DNA of 64,000 bases, from contig JAYKKT010000089.1 of the NCBI GenBank assembly GCA_036023115.1, forward strand, positions 20,207,001 through 20,271,000. The letters run 5' to 3'. Position 1 is the stretch's first letter. The number at the start of each line of letters is the position of its first letter. Below are positions 1 through 10,800 of this stretch, one piece after another. This DNA is from Brasenia schreberi. Taxonomy: Eukaryota; Streptophyta; Magnoliopsida; Nymphaeales; Cabombaceae. Below the pieces are notes generated by a model that did no database searches, was not told where the DNA came from, and saw only the letters and a program-made list of their open reading frames with translations. Both the position numbers and the translations under genes were made by a program.

Positions 1-100
1 AGATTCAGTACAAAAAACATAAGAACACAATACAGAAGAAGGAAAAGAGCCGACAACACTGCTATAGTCGGCTTTAGCAAATAGAATTGCAGCCCCAACA
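1..100 (+). repeat. Copia-1 5' LTR, last part only
   Basis: It aligns with about 5,808-5,914, including the shared CTATAGTCGGCT motif and the shared end GCAGCCCCAACA. The upstream part of the LTR is outside the window. Confidence 0.8.
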
Positions 101-1500
101 TCGTTTATCAGAGCCTTGTTGAAGTTTTTTGACAACTCCATAGCAGGTATGCTAGTTCTGTAAAAGAAAAATAGTGAGAGAACAGTTTTAATGAATCCGA
201 AAAACTTTCCAACGTAAGCTTTTTACAAATAATAAAAAATAAGAAGAGAGGAAAAGGGAGAACAAATGCAGAGACATCTAGAAGCTACCACTGGCAGGCG
301 GCCTTAGGCAGGTCGTAGGTCTGGAAAACAAATACACGTTCTAAACACCATAGAGACCACGCAAAGAGAAAGACGAAACAGATAAGGCTAGGCTAGCAGA
401 AAAGAACCGTCGACGGCCTTCTCTTTGTTTCCTCTTTTTGTTTTTTTCCTTCTATGCAAAACTTGAAGAAGAAGAAAGGAAGGAACATAGGCCAGAGGCG
501 AAAGCCGAGTCAGGCCAAAGGCGACGACCAGGCGAAGGCTTGCCGACTGCCAATCGCCCTTCGCGAATCCCTCTCTCTCTTCAAACTCCCTCTCTCTCTC
601 TCCTACATATTTAAACCATCAGGTTTCTACAAAATCGTGGGCGGTAAAACTACTGGTTTTGCGAAACCACAAGCGATAAATCACCCAGGATGACGGTTTT
701 AAGAGTGAAGTTACCATTTTACCCCTATAAGAAAACTTAAACTACGAAATATTACGGGTCAAAATTACCGAAATGTCTAGATATTTTGAAGTGTATAAAA
801 AGTCTTTTCTACCCTCTAATAGTTTATGAAACTACAAAAAACCAATGAGTAGTTTTACTGATTTGTCCCTAGTTCTTTTAGGAAATTACAAAACCTGGGA
901 TTCAAGTGGTTTTACATATATGCCCTCTCAATTTTACAGATTATCCATTATGTTACTTGAGAAAAGTATAAGTTTACCCTTGTACTTTCTAAGAAATACC
1001 GAAAACAATAGTTTTCGTATATAGTCTTAGTTTTTATTGTATTTCTAGAAAGACATCTACAAGTTAAATAAACTACAGTACAGTGCCTGGAAATATTTAC
1101 TCTCCAATTTTTACTATATTTTTTAGAGAGGTACTTATATGTTAAATAAATTGCAGTACGAAACTTAGAAATATTTATTGTTCAGTACTTAGAATTTATA
1201 GATATTACATTTAGGTGCTTGGTTATTTTTTGTTGTTGATTCTTTATGAAATGTCTTATGTAAATCTATCTAATGCATGTTTTATGTTTTCTATATCAAA
1301 ATTTAGATGATCTCTACTTGTTGTCTCTGCCAAAAAAAAATTTAAATGACTTCTAGAACTTGTGTCTGAATTGGTAAAGACTGAAAAGTTAAATGGCGTA
1401 AATTTTTAAATTTGGAAAAAGAGAATTCCACGGGCCTTAACTTTAAAATGAGTAGATTATGTACTTAGAAAAACGATTTTACCCCCTAGTCCAGTTGCAA
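101..1500. other. Non-coding stretch between Copia-1 LTR and gag
   Basis: No coding frame is recognisable. The stretch is AT-rich after about 600. At 700-1,010 it repeats phrases such as TTACCATTTTACCCCTATAAG-like text that are common in long LTRs of Gypsy elements, so part of it may be a separate solo-LTR insertion. A copy count in the genome would settle this. Confidence 0.4.
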
Positions 1501-1549
1501 TAGACGAAGAAAAATAAATATATAATATATTTTTAAAGGATGATACCAT

Positions 1550-4500
1550 AGCAAGAACTATAATATTGACCTACATAGAAGATAACTTAATTAAGATCTT
1601 TAAAGAATATGAGACTGCTAAAGAATTATTTGATTCCTTGACCACTAAATATGATATTATAGCTAAGCTCCATATACAACTATTCCTTTAGAAATATAAT
1701 TCTTATTAAATGAAAGAAGTTGATAGTTGAATATGTTAACCAAATGTTGGTAATAGCTAGAGATTTAGCTTTACTAAAGTCAATCATTCCTAAACCAATG
1801 CAGATATCTACTATTCTAAACAATCCACTTCCTTCTTAAAATATGGTAACTACAATACTTAGATTTGGATAGGATTTTATCCTTTCAGAGCTCCCACTAA
1901 AACTAGCGATTGAATAAGAACATATGAACAAAAACAAAAAGAAAAGGTTGCTAGTTGCTCAAGATGATTTGGGGTCTAGTTAAAAAAAAACTAGGATAAA
2001 AAAAAGCCAAATAAAAAATTTGGTAAGAATAAAAGACAGAGCAGTCAAAACTTTAAGCAATCGCAAGAATCCACTTCTTGAGTAAAGTGCTTTAATTATA
2101 GAAAGATGGGGCACTAAAAAATAGACTACCATAAAAAGAAGACCAATGCTGAAAACAATCAACAACACGGTCCAACAAAAAAGCAGGACATAATATGTGT
2201 TATTTTTTAGTGCCTCTATATGGACTGCTCGGTAACTAGTTGGTGAATTGACTCTTTAGTGGCCCAAAATATATCAAAAAACAAAGAAGGAGCAATGAAC
2301 TTAAAGGGATACAAGTCGGGCGAATATTGAGTATATATGGGGAATAATATATTTTCTGATGTTTTTGGGGTTAGGTCCTTTAAGATTTTTGTACATTGAA
2401 CACTAATTATACTTACTAATGTATTAATTGTGCCCACTATTAGGCATTATAGGTCCTTGCCTTAGTAAAAAAAGGGTTTGAGATTAGACTTGTCCCTAAC
2501 AAAGTCATTGTGGAAAAGCATGGTAGGATAATTTTTTCTAATTTATTTGATACTGAGCATGAATTATTCAAACGCAACATAAATGAAAATAAAAGTTCTT
2601 CTTGTACTTATATTGATAGTGTCTATGTGATTGATATGAATGTATGGCATAAAAGATTGAGTCATATAAGTTTAAAGAAGTTAAAAAAATTAACCAACTT
2701 TAACTTATTACCCAATTTTCTTGAAAATACTTTTAATAAGTATGAAACATGTATACAAGAGAAAATGACTAGAAAATCATTTTCCAAATAAGATATTAGG
2801 GCAACAATCCTACTAGAGATCATTCTTTATGTGAACCTTTTAGAGTAAGATCACTTCGAGAAAAGATTTATTTTATAATCTTTATCGATGATTACTCGAG
2901 ATATACACATATATATATATATGTGTGTGTGTGTGTATTTCTTAGCACATAAATCTAAAGCACTTGAAATGTTCAAAGAATATAAGCAGGAAGTTGAGAA
3001 CCAATTAGGGCATACAATTAAAATCTTGAGATCGAATAGAGGTGGAGAATACATCTCTACAGAATTTTTAAAATTCTACAAAGTCTTTGCTATTACAAAG
3101 TAAAATACAATGACACAGACACCTCAACATATTGGTGTATAAGAGAGATAGAACATTACCTTATTGAATATAATAAGTTTTATGCTAATATATGTTTCTT
3201 TGTCAAGGGCATTTTGGGGAGAAGCATAAGTACAATTAGATATATACTCAATAGAGTTACATGTAAAGCTATATTCTCTTCACCATATGAGATGTAGTTT
3301 GGAATAAAATCAAACCTAGGTCATCTCAGGAGATGTGATCTATTGCTTATGTGAAGATCCTTGATGAGTCTAGAGACAAGCTAGATAACATGTCTTTAAG
3401 ATGTATATTCATCGAATATCCAAAAGGATCTAAAGGATATCTGTTTTATATTAAAGATCATAGACTGATAAAAAATAAGGATGTTGAATTCTTAAAAGAT
3501 ATTAAGAATGACATTTTTAAAAATGATGATGAGTATGTTGATAATCTAGTAGATCTAGATTCATTATCATTTGAAGCCATTGATGAGTTTTCTAAACAAA
3601 CTGAAACTTTAAGTGGACACAAAAGACCTAGGATCATACCATCCTACTTGAAAGATTATCACACTAATCTTACGGAGAAAATGTGTAATTCAGTAGATTT
3701 ATATGAGTTGACTGATAACTTGACATATCAACAAGCTATTGACTCATCTAAATTTAGAGATTGTGAAAAAGCTATGGATGAAGAAATTGAATTCATTGAG
3801 AAAAACCAAGTCTGTGAATTAACTGATTTGTCACGATGAAGTAAAGTCATAGGCTGTAAATAGGTTCTCAAAAAAAATATAAGGTCAATAGAACAATCGA
3901 TAAGTTTAAAGTGAAGTTGGTTATAAAGAGTTTTTCGTAGAAAGAAGCGATAATTTTTATTATGACATATTCTCCTGTTGCGAAATTCACATCCATAAGA
4001 ATAATCCTAATGATATCAGCATATTATGATTTGGATTTACATCAATTAGATTTAAAAATTGTTTTTCTAAATAGCGATTTATATGAAATTATATATATAC
4101 ATCAACTCGAAGGATACATAGTTGAAGGCCAAGAAGATAAAGTATACAGGTTGAAAAAATCTTTATACGGCCTTAAACAATTACCTCATCAATGGTTTTT
4201 GACTTTTTAAAATATTATTATTGAACTTGGGTTTGTGGCTAATGAACTTGATCACTTTGTATATGTCTGGAAAAATGACAACTACTTTGTCATCTTATCA
4301 TTATATGTAGATGACATATTGTTGACTGAAAATGATAATTAGATGATTGTCAAAACTAAGTTATGGTTAAACTCAAGATTTCAAATGAAGGATATGGTGA
4401 ATGCATCATATATTCTGGATATAAAGATTTCTCGAAATAGAAAATCTAAACTTCTATACATAAGTTAGGAGAGATATATTGATTATATTCTTAATAAATT

Positions 4501-5115
4501 TAAAGTGAGTGAATGAAAGTCTTTATCTATACCTGTTGTGAAAGAGGTAAAATTGAGTAAGACTGATTATCCCAGTGAAGGAGACGATAAGCCTAATGTT
4601 CCTTATGCATAGGTTGTGGGTAGCTTGATGAATGCTATATTGTATATAAGACCGGATATCATTTTTGTTGTTGGTCTTGTGAGTAGATATCAAAGTAATC
4701 CTTGATTGTAATATTGGATAGTTGTGAAAAGGATTATAAGATATCTTAAAGGAACGAAAGACTTGAAACTTTGTTTTCAAGCAAATAAACTAAAAGTGAT
4801 AGGATACTCAGATGTTGACTTTACTGAGAGTAAAGATGACAACAAATCAACCTTAAGACAAATATTTTTATTTGGAAGTGATGCAGTTTCTTAGGCATGT
4901 AAGAAACAAGGTTGTTTAGCATTGCATATACAAGAGACTCAGTACGTTGCTTACAGTATGACTATTATGAGTGTCGTTTGGATAAATCACTTCATATGTG
5001 ATTTAAAGTTAAACATAATCAACGAGCAAGTTGTTATTTATTGCGACAACATGCAGTAATTAATCTTATTAAGAGTGGAGTTGATAGCTCAAGAAACAAG
5101 CATATAATGGTTAAA
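1550..5115 (+). pseudogene. Copia-1 gag-pol remnant
   Basis: Gag is visible from about 1,558. A zinc knuckle near 2,085-2,150 has lost cysteines to tyrosine. A gag-pre-integrase segment with a WHKRLSHIS motif lies at 2,510-2,791. Integrase follows at 2,820-3,400, where the coding text is interrupted by an (AT)n(GT)n run at 2,905-2,937. Reverse transcriptase covers 3,780-4,700, with LYVDDILL at about 4,300-4,325. RNase H runs from 4,800 (GYSD start) to about 5,115. There are many in-frame stops and the frame shifts repeatedly, so no protein can be made. Confidence 0.85.
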
Positions 5116-5260
5116 TATTATTATGTTCATGATATGCTCAAAAGAAATGAAATAACTATATGTTATATACCAACTAATGTTGACTGACCCCTTAACAAAA
5201 GGCATATTAGAAGAACTCTTTACTAAAAATGTAACTCATATGGGATTGAAATATGCCTAG

Positions 5261-5914
5261 TGTATAAGTGTAGAAAATACACTTTGTTGTGAGTTATGGA
5301 GGAAAAACATATTGTTTGTGGAAAATCTCCATAACAGATAAAAGTTGCAACTTACTTTCAAGAAGGAAGAATGATACAACTTGAAAACTCTAAAGCAGTG
5401 GGTGACAAAACTAGTGTATGAAAGGTTGGCTTTAGTGGCCAAGTGGGAGATGTAAGTAGTCGGTGGCCACTATCAACCTTATTACTAACAACTATGAAAT
5501 TTAGGAAGAATGATCCTCTTCTCGGATTTTATGAGTTGAATTTCGAAAATATTAACGTTATTAAAACCGTTTTCATTTTCGAAAAGGTCCTAAGCATCTA
5601 CTGGAAGAAAGGGAATGAATGTTAAAAATGAAAGCCAAGAGAAAAGAACTCGGAAGATGGAAAAAACCATGTATAAATACAAAAGCAATATATAGAAAAT
5701 GAGTGATATGTGATATAATACAATCTTGTGAGAAAACCCTCTATGGGTAACCTTGACGCCATGTCTCTCTCCTATCTTCTCTTCTCACTCATCACATTTT
5801 ACAAGAATACAAGATTCGGTATAAAGAAGAGAAGAAACAAACACGGAAGAAGAAGAAAAGGAACCAGCAACATTGCTATAGTCGGCTCTTGCAAAAAGAA
5901 CCGCAGCCCCAACA
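5261..5914 (+). repeat. Copia-1 3' LTR (start approximate)
   Basis: The right edge is set by the match to the 5' LTR end at base 100. The left edge is a guess, placed after the last RNase H text and before a run beginning TGTATAAGTG. No clear polypurine tract was found. Confidence 0.5.
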
Positions 5915-6688
5915 TAAAAGACATGTCTAAATACTTCCAAACAAAACAAAGTTGTTTAGTGAGGCGGCTGCATGCAGAACACACTGCGTGTGGACGCGCA
6001 TGCGGCACAAAACGTTCTGTGGGTGTGCATGGACCAGGGAACCGCATAAGACATGGTCTAGCTGGCGTGCACAAACTCCCCCTAAGTTTATCTTGAAGTG
6101 GCAATGAGCTTGGAAGAAGTCATGGCTGCGCCTGCAAGCTGAGACAGCGAAACAAATGGAGGAGATCCTTATTTTCTCAAAATTTGCCTGCCTCACATAA
6201 GTTTTGGAAAGTTAAAACCTCTGAATGTTAATATTCCAGGCTTTAATAGGCTGAACGAAATTGCTGAATTTATTTTAGCTTGAATTGGATCTGAAAAAGG
6301 ATCCGACTTACTCTAGTTAATCCAAATCCATAAGGATAGGAGACCGATCGCGCCCCCGTCCCCTTCCCCCTCCTTCTCTGTGCTCGTGCGTGCAATGTAA
6401 CCCGAGGAACTGGGGAGGTTGGGAGTCTGAGTTTGCTGCTTATAGGCGGTTTTTATTTGTGCCCTCGCCGCCCCCCTCCCTCTCTGTGCTCGTGTGTGCA
6501 ATGTAACCCGAGGAACTGGGGAGGTTGGGAGTCTGAATTTTCTGCTTACAGGCGGTTTTTATTTGTGCCCTCATTACTCGCGAACGCTCTTTTTCATTGA
6601 TAGCCTGAGGAAGATGTCAAAAGAGGAGTAACATCGTCTTCTATTGAGTTCGTGAGGGAGGAAAAGGTTGACAACCCTTCTTGCGGTT
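5915..6688 (+). promoter_or_regulatory. SWC4 upstream region and 5' leader
   Basis: This is the only non-element DNA between the Copia-1 LTR and the SWC4 start codon, so the core promoter should be here or in the LTR. A CT-rich, GC-rich part begins at about 6,350 and is duplicated in tandem. Possible upstream start codons are ATG-TAA at 6,395 and again at 6,501, and a five-codon frame at 6,614-6,631. I see no convincing TATA box, and the transcription start is unknown. Confidence 0.5.
6370..6581 (+). repeat. 106-bp tandem duplication in SWC4 leader
   Basis: Two adjacent copies share CTCTGTGCTCGTG, AACCCGAGGAACTGGGGAGG and GGCGGTTTTTATTTGTGCCC, offset by 106 bp. They differ at only a few bases. 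Each carries a start-stop ATGTAA. Confidence 0.9.
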
Positions 6689-7830
6689 ATGGCGGACGCA
6701 AAGGACATTCTTGGTATCCCTAAGACGGGTTTCCCTGCACCGCAAGAGAAGCGGCCAAGACCGCCCAAGGACTCGCAGAGGAAGCCCGATGGTGTTTCTC
6801 GAGAGGTACTTTTGCCAATCTAGGGCTTTGTTGTTATTTTATATTCAACCTTCGTCTAATGGGCTTGTCTTTCGTTTGTCCGCTCGTCTTTGAGTTCAGG
6901 TTTATGCTCTGACTGGAGGTTTGCCGCCGTTGATACCAATGGTTGATGTCTCTCATCTCAAGCGTCGGACTCAATCAGATAACGAGAAGGTCATTCTCTT
7001 CTTCTTCTTCTTCTCCTTTTTGATCATTTGTCGTATTCATGCCTTCGAACATGGGTTGATGACATCTGATTGCGAACTTCAAAGTGACTGTATCCTTTCT
7101 CGTTGTTTTCTTCTTGTTTTGGTGCTGCGCATTTTAATCTTCCTTGGATCTTTGCCTATATTAATATTTCAAGCCTTGAGAATTCGGTCATATGATTCTT
7201 AATCTAATGGGTTCTGATGATACGCACATGTTTGGCAGATAACATGGCAGTGGCTTCCATTTACTTCTTCTGCACGGGCAGACAACTTGCAACTTTTCCA
7301 TTGGGTATTTTCAGCTAGTTTGCATTGTTAGCAGATGTCATTGTGCTTGACTGAAAATTCTGTTTCTCCATAACTTGACAGTTTCACGGGATGTTTTTCG
7401 GATTTGCTCAACTTGAAAATTGGCGATGTTAATGTTTCTCTATTGGTCTACCCTTTTTGAAAAGTAGATGCTTTTCGGATTTGCTCAACTTGAAAATTGG
7501 CGATGTTAATGTTTCTCTATTAGTCTACCCTTTTTGAAAAGTAGATTTTACTATTATTTTCAGGTTAAAGTCGTAAATGGTGTTCCTCCAACGGTTGATT
7601 ATGCTTTTACTAAGTACAATAAGGTACATCTTTAAGATTTATGTCTATTTTTCACTTCTTCAGGTAAACTCTAATTTTCTGCTAGAAATATGCTGTAGCA
7701 TATCATAATCACTCTGCAAATTTTTCTTAATGTTCTTATCTCTTGCTAAAGCTGTCAACTTTATGAACTGCAGCATGCTGATATTACCAGATATACCAAT
7801 GAGGAGTATGAGAAGTATTTGAGTGACCCT
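6689..7830 (+). CDS. SWC4: SWC4 exons 1-5 (residues 1-130)
   Basis: Five compact exons separated by introns of 94, 249, 259 and 150 bp. All five exons end in phase 0. They encode the N-terminal conserved region: a [17 protein letters not shown] stretch, then YALTGG, then [20 protein letters not shown], and the [14 protein letters not shown] segment that precedes the SANT domain. The start codon at 6,689 is chosen because it begins the conserved [12 protein letters not shown]; a TTG-initiated frame overlapping it is a shadow. Confidence 0.94.
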
Positions 7831-10800
7831 GTAGGTACAAATTGCAGTATTTATTTTCTGTCATGGATTTTTTCCATGAAAGCCACCTTTTGATTTCTGT
7901 CATTTTGTTTTTCCTGAAGAAAAAGAAAAAAACATGCTTGAACAATTCCTTTGACACGTTCAACTGAGTATTCCACATTCGTTAGCTTCTCATGGTGGAT
8001 TAAATTGTGAGCTTCAATATAACTGAAATTTTCAGTTCGTGCATGCGTGAAGTTGAGCCAGAGGGAATCTTGCATCTATGTGGTGCTTTGTCAATTCCAT
8101 GTTCTTCCTTATTCTTAATTCCTCCTACAAGGACCTTGTTTGGTATGGACTTAGATAACACTATGCGGTTAAATGACTCAACCACTTCTTGGCCGAATCT
8201 CTTGGCCTCGTCATAGGCTCTTTGTTATCCATCATGAGGATTTTCTTTCTAACCTATAGGTTAATGCAGCGATTTTTCTTACTCTAGTGTGGTGTATTAA
8301 GTGTCCATACGTGTCTCCTTGTGTGAGTGGGGTGGGGGGTTATATTTAAGTGTTTTGGTGCAAGGTGCTCCTAATTTTGTGACGTAGCTCTGGTTGACTT
8401 GATATCGATCAAGTGGACACAAACAAAACTATCCACAGAACAATCTTTAATAGATAAAAAAACAAACAAAACTATCCACAGAACAATCTTTAATAGATAA
8501 AAATGAGAGAACAAGAAATGCCAAAACAGATGCTGCAACCTCTTTGCAGTAAACAACTTTTATAGACTAGTCTAAGGACTCAATTCATTACTAATCAGAC
8601 TTGGGAAGGCTTCCCTACTAACTCAGTCTTGGGACTTCACAAATATTGATTCTTTGTGACAGAATGTTTCCCAAATTTAGGTACTCGCAAACATTATTTT
8701 TGTTGCTGAAAATGTTCCCCAAACTTGGATACTCACAAACATTAATTATGCGTCTAGGAATCCACAATTCTTAATTCTGATATGACTTGTCTTTGACTAG
8801 GAACTATGCCACACGGGTGCGGGTGCGGGATACGGCAAATTTCAAAATTTTTGAGTGCGGCGACATGGCAAAGGTATATAATATATATATATAATATTCA
8901 AGCTAGAACAAGTGAGACATCAATTAACATAAGTATATGACGACAATAGTGAGTACACAACTTTATATTAAAACAAAACAAGTAAACTACTAATTTCATC
9001 ATAATATACAAATCAATCAAAAGAAAATCAGGATTTGCATATCAACAATATTATAAATGAAGGGACTATCGACAATATTATCAACTATGAACAATATTAA
9101 TGTTTGATAAATGAAATGAACATGTACCTAATAAATTATAGATCTTCACTATCAACAATATTATCAACTGAAGGGACTATTGGATCAATGAGTTCCATAT
9201 TAAGGGTATGCAAATCTTGGTTGTCATCTAAGTGATATTCCTTCGAGTTTGCATCCCAATATTTTGATGCTCCTTCACTGTAATATATTCAAATAAATAA
9301 TAAGAAAAGATCAAATATAATCATTATTATTAATAGAAAAGAAAACAATTTTGAAAGATTAGCAATTTTTACCTGTACTCAGCATTAGATCGTGAAACCA
9401 ATCTTAGATTTAAATGGACATAAACCAAGTCTTCAACATAACTACTTGAGAGATTGTTCCTTTTGATATTGTGAATTTGAGAATATGAACTCCAATTCCT
9501 TTCACAATAAGATGAAGTAGCAGGTTGAGATAATAATTTTGATGCAAGCTTTTGAATAAGAGGTATCTTAAATCCATAACATGCCCATCAATCTAGTGGA
9601 TCTTGATAATCCCTTGCTTCTAGTGCTTCTAGTGAATCAAGTCCAACCCAAGAAAACTTTCCATATTTAGAATTTACTTGCCTAAGTAGGTATGAGTCAC
9701 GATAAATCCTTTCCAAACACATTTGCCTATTCTTTGCTATATCAGGATCTTGATTAGGAGGACTACGCCCAATGCTCTCATTCAACTATTTCTTCCCATG
9801 ATATCTTGGATTTAAAGAATGTGCTAAACAATGCAAGAGAGTGTTGCTTTTGTCACATCTTGAAACTAATACAGAATAAATATGATTATAAAACGATGAT
9901 GTCTCATGAAGTTCTTTTTCCTCGTTCTTCAAAAATATTAACTCAACTTTTTCAATCATGGTATCCCACATTTCATAAACTTTATGAAGCATTGGTTCAT
10001 CTTTATCAACTTCTCTCAACATCTCCCAAATAGGCTCCGTAAATTCAAGAAAATATGATACCTTGTCCCACCATAAATTATTAAGAATAATAGTCTTCAC
10101 TGCTTAGGCCCTTGCTTGATCTTCAACCTTGTTATCACGGTATGAATCTCAGCTTGAATCAATAACCATCTGAACCAATGATGCCTTGATTGTGTTGAAT
10201 CTTTTTTCCATCATAATCAAAGAAGCAAAACGTGTTTATGCAACCTTGAACAACTTTAAATAAAAATGTCTATTGAATATAACTAAAATTAAATGGTGAT
10301 TCATTACAAAATTCTTTATCTTTATACAATCTATTGCATATCTTCAATCCATGAATACAATTCATATGCACGAAGATTATCTTTATCTTCTGATGGCTTA
10401 CATATACGAGAAATAGCCAAGTTTCAACTGTGAGCTAGAGAAGGTGTCCAAAAAATGTGTGGATAATCACCTTCCAAACTTAACCCTGCACTTTTACAAT
10501 TAACTGCATTATCAGTGATTATTTATAAAACATTATCTGGTCTAACACTTTTAATAACTTCTACAAATAAACCTTTCAACTAACAAGTTTTAATTTCTCT
10601 AGATGCATCAACAAACTTCAAAAATATTAGCCCACTAATTGAATAAGCAATGAAATTAATGAGTGGATGCTTTGAATATCACTCCATCCATCAGAAACCT
10701 AAGTCACACACACTTCTAAGAGGTAGAGTGTCGACCTCGACACAGATGCGACATCGACACCGTGTCGGTGCAACATGACAAAAAAAACTCATTTTTTTGT

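Larger units (their letters stand above)
1..5914 (+). mobile_element. Copia-1, decayed LTR retrotransposon, left end cut by window
   Basis: The first 100 bases match bases about 5,808-5,914, so they are the tail of the 5' LTR and the end of the 3' LTR. Right after the first copy, at 101-115, is a worn primer-binding site resembling the initiator-Met type (TTTATCAGAGCC). Between the LTRs, Copia domains occur in order gag, protease, integrase, reverse transcriptase, RNase H. Stops and frameshifts run throughout, many of them TAG or TAA at places expected to be TGG, CAG or CAA, as cytosine deamination of a methylated element would give. The target duplication cannot be seen because the left flank is outside the window. 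Confidence 0.88.

Noticed and set aside
6681..6893. TTG-started 70-codon frame over SWC4 exon 1
   Set aside because: It is in a different frame from the conserved [12 protein letters not shown] start and runs through the donor site.
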